A stretch of 64,000 nucleotides of DNA, taken from Gloeophyllum trabeum ATCC 11539 (Eukaryota; Basidiomycota; Agaricomycetes; Gloeophyllales; Gloeophyllaceae). The first letter of the stretch is position 1, and every line of letters begins with the position of its first letter. The translations under genes were made by a program, and so were the position numbers. Of the stretch, positions 11,193 to 22,808 are shown one piece after another. The notes under the pieces were generated by a model. That model searched no databases, was not told the DNA's origin, and saw only the letters and a list, made by a program, of their open reading frames with translations. The stretch spans positions 1,889,750 to 1,953,749 of the forward strand of contig NW_006920411.1 in the NCBI RefSeq assembly GCF_000344685.1, written 5' to 3'.

Positions 11193-14100
11193 TTATGCTG
11201 ACATACGAGCATACCTATTGTCTGTTTTCGGTAGGGGCGACAAGGATGCTTTCAGGAGACTATTCCCATTCTGTTTTCCTATACCGAGCTTATTCAGCAC
11301 GTCTCGCACCTCGCTTGGACCCGCTGTCTGTGGTCGCCTTGCTGGTCGCGACCGAGTCGGTCTTAGTGCCCATCCATCGCCTGCCTGCGTCAACGAACTG
11401 TGATCAAATGTGGAGATGGACGGAGCCCCGTTAACCAGAGCCGGGTTTGACATGCTATTCCGTCCTTCAAGAGCTTCTCTTAGATCCGTGACTCCGACCC
11501 CTCGAGTAAAGCGACCTAGGCTCTGGAGAGATAAGTTCTCCACATGCATGAGAGTTGGTGCAATCTTGAGGATACTCTCTCCTCTTAGGGCATCGTAGTT
11601 TGACGGTCTTTCAATGGCTATAGCCACGGTTAATGCTGGACTAGCCGAGATCAGCGTACATACTCACAATCTTTCATGGCCGATTCGGGCGTCCATGGGA
11701 CGGAAAGGCGCCGTTGCAAAGCTTCCTGATCTAAACCAGTCGCTTCTGCAGCATTCCGACTGGAACTTAGACAGGCCAACAACATGTGGACGTCCAAATC
11801 TGAGGACAGCAAAGATCCAGGAGGCGGATCTAACTGGCTGAACAAAACGGGTCGGGGAGAGTGCAAGTCGTCCAGATTATTTGGAGGGGCCGGTAAGAAC
11901 GGCGTATCCAGAGATGGAATCGCCTGTAACCATGGTAAGAGATGGGTAAAGAAGGTACATGCATTGTGGAAGGATGCACCTTTGAAATGACATCCGTAAT
12001 CTCCGGACAATCCCATACTTTACCTATGACTATCCATACCTTCGCCACGATTTCGTTGATGGCGGCTTGCCTCGACTTCAGTGTGTCGTCCTCAGAACTA
12101 TCGACCCTGGATGCGGCGTCAAGGGCCAGTAACATAGGAACACCTGTCAACAGGGCTCGAACGGGCAACTGCTGATGGATGGAGGATAGGATGGCCAATA
12201 TATGCGCATAGTCTGAGGCAGTAGCGGAGGCCGAGGCCGATATACGACTGGATGTCCGCTGTATGAGATGCTGTGCAATGGACGCCTTCCTTTGTCGAGG
12301 GGGGAACGCCATGGAGCGGCGATGATTTTGGGAGGCCACGTCCTCACTAGTTCCAGTTCCATTCTCCGTCCGGCTGTCGTCCACAGAGAGATCACCATTT
12401 GCCGACTGACCCGACAAAGAACTGATGGACCCGCCATTCAACCCGAGACTAGAAGCAGTGGCCAGGACGTAGAGGTAGGAATGTAATGCATTGAGGAATC
12501 TGGACGCGCCGTCGCCAACTAAGGCAACGGACGCATTACTAGCCTGTCTTATGGGACCTTCAGCCAAAGGCCGTACACGGCGAACGCCGTCTGCGTCCGT
12601 TGAATCCCCGCGCTTAGGCATCTCGTTCTCCAGGTAATAGAGCACTGACTGGGCATAATTCGCCCGTACTCCATAATCTCCATCGCAAAGAAGAGTAAGA
12701 GTGTCTTGCCATACCTCGGGAGATATCTTTGTTCGTCTCGACGGCTTGACGTGCATGCCATCGCCGCCCGTAAGACCGTCGGTAGGCGAAGCAACTTTAG
12801 GTGAAACAGAATGAGAGGGGGCGCCACCAGCTCTGGAGTGATCCTTCGCAAGCTCCCCTCCAGAAGCATCACCCGAACTGTGGCTATCTGCCGCTCGCAT
12901 GAGTCCCGTGAGTCCCGACAGAAGGCATCTCAAGGCCGTCGCCCTGCACTTCTCTTTGTCAGCTTTTCCTCCTCCTGGAGGGAGGCCATTGATTTCTACG
13001 ACTGTCAGGCGGCTGATAAGCTCGGCCGCAAGATCTTGTATTTGGTCGGCATAATAAACATGCATGCCGAGAGATGAGATGCATCCAACCACGGCCGGCA
13101 GGACAGCATCTTCAGGATCGATGGCGACACGACGAAGCAACAACGTCATGAGGTTTGAGATGATATCCGACGTTGACAGATTCACCAGGGGAGTAGGGGA
13201 CGTGAAAACTGCAGTTATCATGGCTGCCAGGCTGCTGTGAAGAGCTGTCGTTATAGGCGCGTCCTGGCCTTCTAATAGCCTTTCGACCAGACGAGTTGGA
13301 ACCGCATATCGATATTGGTACTGTGTCCAATCGGCAGCTTTCCGCGCGAGCCAACAGCAATGCTCAGGCTTTTCCCATCCTTTCGTATCTTCAAGGCTGT
13401 CGAAAAGGGATTGCATGATTGATCCGACCTGAGTAGCATTGGAATGTTCGAAGACAGAAGACAGCACTCGCAAGCAAGCCTCAGTAACATCTTCCATTGA
13501 AGGGCCTTTGTCACCGTCAACATGAACGTGGATGGAAGCTGCACGCCTTTCATTGGGAGGGCGGGTACGGAATTCGCTAAGGTAAGGTGAGGCGGGCTTC
13601 TCCTTGATCATGAGAGAGCTGCAATGATGTGAGTACTAGTGTCTAATGGATTATCCAACGTTCTTAACAGGCTTACGCTTTGTCTAGCGTCAGCACCCGC
13701 ACTTCAAAGACAGTGACCAGGACCGCCGAGGTTATGAACGAGACCTGTTCGCGAAAGAGTTGCGAAGCGGTGTATAACGCTTCTGAAGTGACGGCCCCAG
13801 AAAGCGCTGACAGGCCAACGAGACGCGTCCTTGAGGGCACCTTTAACAACATCACGAACTGGTGCTACGCGAAACGACTTGCCGGTTCCTAACCTCTGCA
13901 TCGCGAGCCTTGCCGTTTGCTCGACTGAACTCGGCAAACTGTTTCAAAGACGCAAGATAGTCTCGTGTGACTCCGCTATCGACGCCTATGAGATGCCCGT
14001 CGGTGTAGGTGGTCCATGAAACGAACTATAGAGTATAAGTATTAGCTTGTTGGGGAGTCCTGTGCCACTTACAAGTGTTGCTGCTCTCGCCAGGACTTCA

Positions 14101-14522
14101 AGATCAGAGGATAGAGAAGTTATAGTGAGGAGGACAGAGGATAACAGCGAAGATGACAAAAGCGAGATGTCTCGACGGCATTCGGTAGCCAATGCCTTCA
14201 GGATGGACAGTGTTATCAGGAGAGACCTAATCAGCTCTGCTGTCAGATCGGGAGGAACCTCGAGAACGAGTATGGAACCATTAACATACGCTCTCGCACG
14301 AGTATTTCCCGCCTGCGCTCGTCTGCAGTCCGCTCGCACCCTCTTCTCGAGTTCACTGCCCAGCTTAGTAATCTTTCCAGGACGGTTGGCAGCATAGTAG
14401 GTCAATCGCGACAGTTCTTGCGAGTTCGGACGGTACTCGGGGCCGGAGTTGAGGAGAGCTGCGGAAGGAGGATAGCAAGCGGTAATGAGCTGCACATGAT
14501 TAGGAGTGAATGGTATATGCAT
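11193..14522 (-). CDS. EFR3: Efr3, plasma-membrane anchor of PI 4-kinase complex
   Basis: Efr3 anchors Stt4/PI4KIIIalpha with Ypp1/TTC7 at the plasma membrane to make PI4P. The start at 14522 gives MHIPFTPNHVQLITACYPPS, then NSQELSRLTYYAANRPGKIT and KLGSELEKRVRADCRRAQAG, the diagnostic N-terminus of fungal Efr3. The second exon reads FVSWTTYTDGHLIGVDSG. A long exon (roughly 13600-11830) carries the HEAT-like helical body, with a Ser-rich low-complexity segment (residues about 400-480). The C-terminal exon ends with a basic, disordered tail (RPTRSRPARRPQT). Introns near 14040-14070, 13610-13680 and 11630-11690 fit the consensus. The full length of about 1,000 residues is usual for filamentous fungi. 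Confidence 0.88.
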
Positions 14523-14830
14523 TGAGATTACAGTCTAGGGTAGTTAATCAAGGAATGAAGGCTGGTGAAGTCGGACTTCAGGCATGAACTGAGTATGATA
14601 TTTGACAGTGTGGAGGTTGGCAGAGATGTTAAGTCCCGCCACGGAGGCTTCTTGACGTAACCGGCGGCCACGTTGTGGCTTGCTGGATTTGGTGGCTGTG
14701 GCTGAAGGTGCGCCTATGTCTTCACTTGTTGGCGATGGTACGGAACTGCGAGCTTACACGATGGACAGGATGAAGATCAGGCGCGTAAGTTCTCACCAGT
14801 CGATGACTACAATAATCAACATCAAAGATT

Positions 14831-16461
14831 TTATATGGTAGAGAAGATGTACGACGATTCCCAGTGGTAATCGCGTCCGGGTCCATAGATCTGGTCAATT
14901 CCATAGTCCGGCTGGTTGATAGCATCGATCCAAGACTCCTGCTCCACTACGAGGCAGGAGTGGTCCGTGTAGTATGTCCCATTCCCGCCGTGAGCGGCTT
15001 TCCTGGGAATGGGGAGGCTCGCATTGTAGATTCCGTCGCAAGTGTACACCTGTAGCATGGGCTGTAATCAGAACAATCCCAGCAGGACACGAGTCGGAAA
15101 ACATACCTGGAGAGCAGGTTGATTGGTGACCACATCCAACCTAGGACAAAGCGCGTAAGGCACGCGGCCCGATGGATGTGCATTATACGTACCTGATTCC
15201 GGAGTTGACACTCCAGAGTGAGAAAATGGGTGCTTTGCCCGTATTATTGTCGTAAACCCAGCAATTATCGAAGCCAACGCAGCCTTCACACAAAACAAAT
15301 GCCTCATCAGGACTACCGCTTCACCATCAGAAACACATACCAGTGCCGCAATACTGGCCGGCCACGGTTTCGTTAATAGCCTCCCCAATCGACTTGGCTT
15401 GTCTGAAGTCGGCAGGAGTGCCCTCGACGCTGAGAAGCCTGCCGTCGGGTATGAGCTGCCCGTTTGTACCTATAATGCGAGACGAATTGAACTGGGCGTA
15501 ATGGCCCGACAGGTCTTGGGTCTCCTGGTATGCCTCGAGGTTCCAGTAATGGTGCCCGCTGAGCATTATTGGGGTCCGCTCGCTAGCCGTGGCGTGCATC
15601 GTGATCTTCCACGTCGACTTCGGCTCCAGCGTGTAACTGACCTACTCACCGTTCAGCCTGACATCCCCTGCAGGTATATAGAGCTGCTAGGGCAAACCTT
15701 GGTGTGCACTGTGCCTGGAAAGCCTTGGTACCCATCGGGATCGACAAGGGTGAATGTGACGGAGTGCTTTGAGGTTGCAGCGATTGTCCATGTACGGCGG
15801 TCGAAGCCGTCAGTTCCACCGTGGAGGGTGTCGGTTCCTAGTCACTTATGGTCAGTCTACACTTTACGTTTGGGTATCAATGCATGCGCTATGTACCGTT
15901 ATTTTCGTTCTCGGGGGTATGGTACACGTTAGGTCCCGTCGCCGAGGTATCGTTCGAGATGGGGATAGAGAACGTGCCGTTCTTTATACGGTTGGCATAC
16001 CTATAGGAGGGGGACTCAGGGCATGGACAGACCGGCGTCAATAGATTTTCGGCATACCTTCCAACCACCGGTCCAAAATACGGGTGGCCCAAGGCATCGG
16101 TCACATAATTGGTCTTTGCGATGCAAGGCATGGGTATGGGTTATATAGAATACAATAAATTGCTTACATGGTTGTCGAACCCGAGGATGATATCCCGGAA
16201 CTTGCCGTGCTTGTCTTTCACCCAGAAATTCGTAAGGGTGGCCCCCCGAGTAATGAAGTTCGCTTTCGCTGATCCATCGGGGGCGACGAGCTTGACTGCC
16301 TGCAAGGGCTATTTTGCCGAGTGTCCGGTCCAAGTCAGTCCGTTAGATGAATCGCATACCATACCCTCGAGAATGCGACTCACGCTACCCTTCGCCCATC
16401 GCTCCGTCACCGCTGCCGAAACGACTAGCGGCAAGCACAACAGAACCGCTGTAAGCATCAT
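14831..16461 (-). CDS. Secreted aldose 1-epimerase (galactose mutarotase family)
   Basis: Aldose 1-epimerases interconvert alpha and beta anomers of hexoses. The first exon (ATG at 16461) encodes MMLTAVLLCLPLVVSAAVTE, a clear secretion signal. A GTGAGT...GCAG intron leads to AVKLVAPDGS, FITRGATLTNFWVKDKHGKF and RDIILGFDN. Later exons give GHPYFGPVVGRYANRIKNGT, LHGGTDGFDRRTW, MLSGHHYWNLEAY (the YWNL family motif) and a C-terminal part with GYNNT-type glycosylation sites, ending YHWESSYIFSTI. The conserved catalytic His in HHYWNL is present. At least seven short exons are needed. The signal peptide and N-glycosylation sequons indicate an extracellular or cell-wall enzyme rather than the cytosolic Leloir enzyme. 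Confidence 0.85.
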
Positions 16462-16995
16462 CGCCCTAGGACTCCAGACGTCGCGCTCGTCAGGCGAAAA
16501 AAATCCTCCGACTCATCCCATCGTCGCAATAAATACTCGGTAGCGCGCTGGACCCATATGCTCGTGACGCAGCATCAAGGCAGGAAGCGGCACAACGTCA
16601 GGGAGAAGAGCTGCAGGCCATCAGCTGATTATGGCGCGTGCGCTGCGGTCGAAACAAGGATCTGTCGTGACGCGTCTCCGCAAATCTGGGGTAAGCGTTC
16701 AGCAACGTAATGAGAAGCGTACGGCCCGCCATCACGACTTCAGCGCTCTCGAATGTGATTGGTCGGAGGTCTTCCACGGCGGAGAGTGGTCGGGCCGGAC
16801 TACTATTAGACTGCGCATGTACTGTACATGAGCAGGTGGCGTCAAATTTGTGCCACGATGGAGAAGCTATAGCACTGGCTGATACAAGTCATGTTGCTCA
16901 TGAGGTACCGCCACTGATGTGATACAGGCAAATAAACTAGTCGGTTCGGAAAATGGCTAGAGATACTTAAACTTAGATTTCGTACACTTAGGACT
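16462..16995. other. Intergenic, no supported gene
   Basis: 534 bp upstream of the epimerase gene and downstream of the BRCT gene. It contains an ATTGG (inverted CCAAT) at about 16759 but no convincing coding frame; the longest frames are under 75 codons with no recognisable family. It should contain the epimerase promoter and the BRCT gene's 3' UTR. Confidence 0.5.
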
Positions 16996-17908
16996 TCAAT
17001 CCTTCTGGCGTGCAAACATATCCTCCAAGCTTGGCATGGTGCGATCCATGACCACCGCATAGTTGCGCTCAGGGAGCCTCTTCCCGGCCTTGATACTGTC
17101 GGTGACCCACTCGGGCTTCACAACATGGACCTTGTTCCGCGCCTTTGCAGTGAGAAGCTTGTGCGTCTTGGACCCGCTCAATTGCTGAGAGGTCAAGATG
17201 TGGGTGCACCCAGAGGCGGTTTGCCTATCGGGCCGCTACCATATTAGCTCCATTTTATTATAAGGGGACGATAGCCTACATTGCGCGGCCACCCGCTTCC
17301 ACCACGATCCTCTTCATCTCAATATCTGTCGTATCCGCCAGGTAGCCATCGATGTAGATGCGGACGTTCGTCATCGGCTTGCACGGTGCATTCTCAACGG
17401 GAGCATTTTGTTCCTCCAGTTTCTTACCTCTGGATTTAAGGTATTCGCCACGGCCACGGCCGCCTTCACCACGCTGGTGGCCCGTGGCTGCAGATGTAAT
17501 ATAGTCTGTATAGGAAATGAGCTGAACGCCACATGTTGAGTTGACGGCAAACATTCCTGAACGGTGTCTGATATCCGAGTGAGTGATGGGGTTCGACTCA
17601 TCGCCCAAGGTGTTGAGGAGTTGCTTTGTAAGTGCAGACGTGGAGGGCTTGGGAGTGGGCTGATCGCTATCTTTCGACCCGGTCAGACGGGCGAGGATCC
17701 TGGAGAACGGTCAGACGCGAGGGGAGGCGACATGTGTAGCGAAAAGTTACTTCTCGGTCCGTTTGTCTGCCTTCCAGCGCTCGTATGTTCGTTCCTCGGA
17801 CTGGCTTACAGCGTACGGTTGGTATCTGAATGATGGACGCGTCTTGCCCTTGTCGGTGTTCGTGGTTTGACGCGTCGCAGACTTCTTGACGGTGACGAAC
17901 TTGTCCAT
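16996..17908 (-). CDS. Small protein with a single Rev1-type BRCT domain
   Basis: The start at 17908 gives MDKFVTVKKSATRQTTN. After a basic, disordered N-terminal third, the protein has ITHSDIRHRSGMFAVNSTCG and a Gly/Arg stretch (RGEGGRGRGEYLKSRG). The C-terminal BRCT domain begins VRIYIDGYLADTTDIEMKRI. An intron at about 17225-17277 (GTAGGC...ATAG) joins it to QTASGCTHILTSQQLSG and KVHVVKPEWVTDSIKAGKRL, and the protein stops after SLEDMFARQKD. The Gly-Tyr and the Trp of the BRCT fold are present. The BRCT sequence resembles the N-terminal BRCT of Rev1, yet there is no polymerase domain: the stop follows the BRCT directly. BRCT domains bind phosphopeptides or DNA ends, so a DNA-damage role is likely but inferred. 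A conserved small BRCT protein is the alternative to a Rev1 relic. Confidence 0.75.
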
Positions 17909-18218
17909 GGTTAATACAATATGTACAAGCAAGAAGATGGGAAAGAGGGTTGTCAAAATAGCATGAAACAACGCGTCGCGACGCCTCTCAAAGGGCCACT
18001 GTGGCTGGCACAAGTCGTGGCCAATTGTTCGAGTCTCGGTTCAAAAATAGGGGCTGTGGCTCCGGCCCTTCTCCGGCCAATCAGAGGTAGCAGTGACATC
18101 TCGGATCTGGTCTGTCGGCGATCGGATCTGTGACTGATTATCGTTCCCTAAATGGGACGGGCAAAGACCGCGAGCGTCAATCCGACTTGGAATTTCAGAC
18201 CATTTCTCACTGCGCTCC

Positions 18219-20264
18219 ATGAGAGCGCTCTTATCTTCTTTCCCCTCTTTTTCGCGGTCGTTTGGTAGGGCCTTCGTGCGAGACTCTGCTTTTCGTGCCA
18301 TGTCTACCAGGAGCTACAGCGATGCGGTCAATAATCTTAACTCGTTGCAGTCGAATGCAGCCACCCTCGAGGCTTTGCGCGCATCGGGGGGTCGTATGAG
18401 CGAGTTTGCTATCCCCGAGATGCTGGAATACCTGGAGAGGATAGGGTACACTGTGCGTGCTTTGATAGTGTGTTGTATCATATTGTCGTCATGATGGCTC
18501 TAGCCAGAGGATCTCAATCGAATGAATGTCATACATATCACGGGAACCAAGGGGAAGGGCTCGACGTCTGCCTTCACGGATTCTATACTGCGTCATACAA
18601 AGCCGGACTGGAAAGTTGGTATGCTGCTCTGGAGGGCATCATCGACAGTCTCTAACCAGTACTGTCCCAGGACTGTATACGTCTCCTCACTTAGTCGCGG
18701 TGCGCGAACGCATACGAGTTAATGGGGTTCCAATATCGGAGGAACAGTTTGCGCAATTTTTCTATGAAGTCTGGGATAGGCTGGATAAGAACACCACCGT
18801 GCGTTCCCCTGCTCTCTCGCCATTGCAGAGTCTCACGAGCCTGATCTAGCGCAAGTACCCGAGCACGTCTCTGAAACCTGCGTACTTCCGATTCGTGACC
18901 CTTGTCGCATTCCACGCATTCCTAAGCCTCAAGGTAATCAAAATGTTCCGCCGTTGTCGCAGCTGCGCTGATTTCTCCCCGGATTGCAGGTGGACGCGAC
19001 AATACTGGAAGTGGGAGTTGGGGGTGCCTACGACAGCACCAACATTGTGCCCAAGCCGGTTGTCACTGGTGTAACGTCGCTGGGTCTCGACCACGTTGCC
19101 GTTTTGGGGAGAACGCTGAGTGAGATCGCCTGGCAGAAGGGAGGAATATACAAGGTAAGATAATCCGTCGTGTTAGCGGGTACTTGACCCTGAACGGAGA
19201 GATAGAAAGGGGTACCCGCGCTGACTGTCCAGCAGCCGGAAGAAGGCATGACTATGCTCAGAGGACGTGCCGAGGAGCTCAAGGTATGCTAAAGAGACTC
19301 TTCTCAAGACCTTCAGGCTGAACCTCGTTACCAGGCCTCAAGCTTCGAAGTCGTTTCGCCCAGCCCCGAACTGGAAAAGATTAAACTAGGTAATAAATCC
19401 TCCATCCATGCATTTCGGCTTGCCTGACCATATCCAGGCCTCGCTGGCCGCCACCAGATCCAGAACGCCGCTCTTGCCATAGCTCTGTCGCGCAAATTCC
19501 TGGAAGCGCGCGCATCCATGACGTTCGAGGACCCACTACCAGAATCCTTCGCGAAAGGACTTGAGCGCGCGCGCTGGCCTGGTCGCTGTCAATCAGTGAC
19601 AGACCCCAAGAACGAGAACACGACGTGGTTCTTGGACGGCGCACACACTGTGGAGAGCTTGAGTGCGTGTATTGAATGGCTTGTGAGCCCTGAGGTTGCG
19701 TTGCAGCCAACCGACGTGCCGTAAGTATGCCGACAGCATAAACTGCCCGGCAGGTGCTGAATGCTTTCTTAGCCGCAAGAGGGCTCTTATTTTCAACTGT
19801 ACCGGTGGCCGAACAGGATCTTCTCTACTTGGGACTCTGTTAACGAGGATCGGCGACCAGCTGAAGGCGTCCGGCTCCGACGAAGAAAGCACTCGGTTCT
19901 TCGACCACGTTATCTTCTGTACCAACGTCACATACGCCGACGGGGGGTTCAAGAGCGGTAAGCTTCTCTCCACCCATTATGTCCGCTGCGCTTAACGGAA
20001 GAATCAGATCTCACGACGCACGCCATACCGGAAAACGACCTCGCGCATCTGAAGACGCAGAAGGAGCTGGCCTCCGCATGGGCCGAGCTAGTCCCAGACT
20101 TCCCCTCCTCCAATATCCACGTCCTCCCATCCGTGGAGGACGCCGTGAAGGTTGTTCGGGAGCTGGAGAGCCCCGAGAGCAAGACGCAGGTCTTGGTTAC
20201 TGGCAGCTTGCACCTTGTGGGCGGTGTGATCGAGGTGGCTGGTCTGTCTGAAGTTGCGTTATAG
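18219..20264 (+). CDS. FPGS: Folylpolyglutamate synthase
   Basis: The enzyme adds gamma-linked glutamates to folates, retaining them in cytosol and mitochondria. The ATG at 18219 starts [19 protein letters not shown], an amphipathic basic leader suited to mitochondria. A second Met ([11 protein letters not shown]) at 18300 could start a cytosolic form, as in other eukaryotic FPGS genes. Domains in order: [13 protein letters not shown], the P-loop [57 protein letters not shown], then [19 protein letters not shown] and the C-terminal ligase fold ending [17 protein letters not shown]. The first two introns (after RIGYT and after WKVG) were checked for phase. The gene converges with FRS2. Confidence 0.93.
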
Positions 20265-20526
20265 CAGCGGAGGACCCGGTTCGGGGACGGATAATTATAT
20301 GTAGGATAGGATGTACCACGCCTTCAACAGGTGTTAATCTAGACGAGCTTGTATACTTATGTGTTATTATTTTACAGCTACTCAACAGAGCTATTTTACC
20401 ATTCACGTCCGAGACTGCGAGCGCTCGCCAGCCCGCAGTATGTACGTTAGAATATTTCTGCATTGATACAACATCGTACATGTTCGCTTTTATGACGTCT
20501 ATTGATGGACAGGATTCAGCTTTCAG

Positions 20527-22660
20527 CTAGAACCTTACTGCAGGGCTCTTTTCCACGCCCTCGATCGACACCTTATGTCCAACCAATGTCCTGATGTTCG
20601 TGATACCGTACCTAAAGTCGTTCAGTAGCGCGGTGAATAAGGGTTTCTGTTCTATGTAGGACTTCCTCGACGTACCTGATCATAGTCGGTCGCTCCAGAC
20701 CCAAGCCCCATCCGAGAACGCGAACGTCCTTCGGGAAGCCCATTGGTTCTAGCATCTCCGGCCTGAACATTCCGCTGTTACCAATCTCGACCCACTTTTT
20801 CAACAGGGGATGGAAAGCAAAAATCTCCATCGACGGCTGTGACAGGAATAATATTATACTGCTCAGCACGGATGTTTCGGAGACGCCGATGTCAGGACTG
20901 ACCTCTGTGTAGGGGTTGTAGGCGGGCTTGAAGCGGAGATTCTCCATGCCAAGCTTGTTGAAGAAGACCTTCATGAATCCTAGACACCGGCGATGTAAGG
21001 GCACATTCACCAGCTAAACAAGTGAATTATTACCTATCAGATCGCCCAATGTTATATCTTTATCGGCGACCACACCCTCAACTTGGTGGAACTCCGCCAA
21101 ATGGGTAGCGTCCATGGTCTCGTTCCTGAACACCCTGTCAATGCTGAACAATTTCGCGGGTCTGAATCCATCATCCCCCTCTTGCGAAACAGCCCCTGAT
21201 CGCTTCGTACCCGCCCCACCGGATGCCTGAGCGTGCACCTCTCCGTGATCATGAGCCAAGCCGGAGCGATCGTCCGTATCCTCTTCGCCACGACACCGCG
21301 CGGCGAGTTTGTAGAGCATAGCAGCCGAGGACGCCGTGGTGTGCGTGCGGAGAAGCAGCTTCCTGGTCTCTTGGTCGGACCATGGCGCCCGGTAGCCGGT
21401 AGATCCATAGCCACCATGTTCGTGTACTTTGGATACGCGCTCATAGTAAGCCTTCGGCGGAGGGAGGGATGAAGATGGATCTACACAGAGATCAGATGTG
21501 GCCTTAGGGTCGGTGCACTTTTGTCTTACCTGATAGATAGAAGGTGTCTTGCACCTCTCTTGCTGGATGTTGCTGGGGCACGAACAGAGCATCGAAACAC
21601 CAGAATCCAGACTCGACGAAGGACGATGTCGGCATCTCGGTGAAGCTAATGTACTGTGTTCATAAGCTACCCCAAGCGTATAGAAAAGCAGGCCATACCC
21701 CATCTCCAGGAAAATGTTTCTAATCTCTTCACGAACTTTGAGGAGCGGATGGAGAGCGCCGCCGTTTGTTGGGATACCATCGGCCTCGAAGTTGTACTTT
21801 TTGAAAGTGGATGTTTTCCATGCACCCCTACGACTGTTATATTCAATCTGTACCAATGCATGCAAAAGAGACATACGATGTTAGTGCCTCGACCGTCAGA
21901 TCCGTCTCAGGTTTCGCGATCGATGTGCTGAAGCTAGGTCCTTTCTGTACTGTGAACCACTGTCCCTTCCTGCATGACGTTGAGGACGTATATTAGAAAC
22001 CGGAAAGCTTTGTGTACCTCTGTACGATTAGCTTGCGCTTTCGCAAATCCGCCAAAGCTTTCTCTCCTTCCTGCAGGGTTCCCGTGGAGTCCACTTCGCG
22101 CATGTCCAGCTGTGTTTTATCTTGTATTGATGGAACCTACTTCGTCCACGCGTCGGTACAGATTCTACATTATGCCGATGCAAGAATGACAATTGACTAC
22201 AGACCAGTTTGACTAGGCCGTTCCCCTCTTTTGCGATCCATCCATTCTTGAACGCGCGCCCTTGGCCAACTTTTGCTGCCTCATCGCCCACTTTTTGCTT
22301 TAATTCAGCAGGGGTTACTGGAGTTCCCTCGCCCTTTGCCGGGAGAGCAGCCCATACGCGAGCTTCATGCGACCCTTCCAACGCGATCTGAGCTCCTTCA
22401 GGAGTGAGGACGTGGGATTGTGTCTCATGCGTTGTATATGTGATCATCTAGAACGGCGGTGTCATGTGGCCATCTTAGTCAAACATACAGGAACATACCT
22501 CTCGACTAGCAAGAGAATTCAAGGCCCCTAGAATAGTGACCTGAGCATCATGGGATGCAGCTGGCTCTTGATGCCCTGGCAAGACAAGAGCCCGAGTGTC
22601 CTTGATAGTTCCCTGAGCATCTAGAGTGTCGAGAATGAGCTGCTGCAAAGCCTCCGCCAT
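20527..22660 (-). CDS. FRS2: Cytosolic phenylalanyl-tRNA synthetase alpha subunit
   Basis: The catalytic subunit of the (alpha-beta)2 enzyme that charges tRNA-Phe. The start at 22660 gives [20 protein letters not shown]. The N-terminal helical DNA-binding-like domains follow, with [20 protein letters not shown] and [14 protein letters not shown]. The class II core has [15 protein letters not shown] (motif 1 region) and motif 2 ([39 protein letters not shown]). [15 protein letters not shown] sequence and motif 3 ([15 protein letters not shown]) come next. The last exon encodes [20 protein letters not shown] and ends SPAVRF. An in-frame stop seen after MIRY belongs to a GTACG...TTTAG intron. 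It shares a 148-bp promoter region with PEX2, and the partner beta subunit FRS1 lies about 12 kb away. Confidence 0.92.
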
Positions 22661-22808
22661 GTTGCCTGCAGACGAGCAATTAGATGAAGCGTTAGATTGA
22701 TTTCGGCTTTGACTCGATCTTCGAAGTAGCAGTCGGTCCACGTGATTCTCCCCGCTACATTACTTCCAGTGTAATGGCGCCGCCACCCATCTTACTTCGC
22801 TGTTGCTT

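Noticed and set aside
20612..21010. An apparent premature stop near the end of FRS2 ([19 protein letters not shown])
   Set aside because: It is read-through of a GTACG...TTTAG intron; splicing restores the canonical end [20 protein letters not shown] and SPAVRF.
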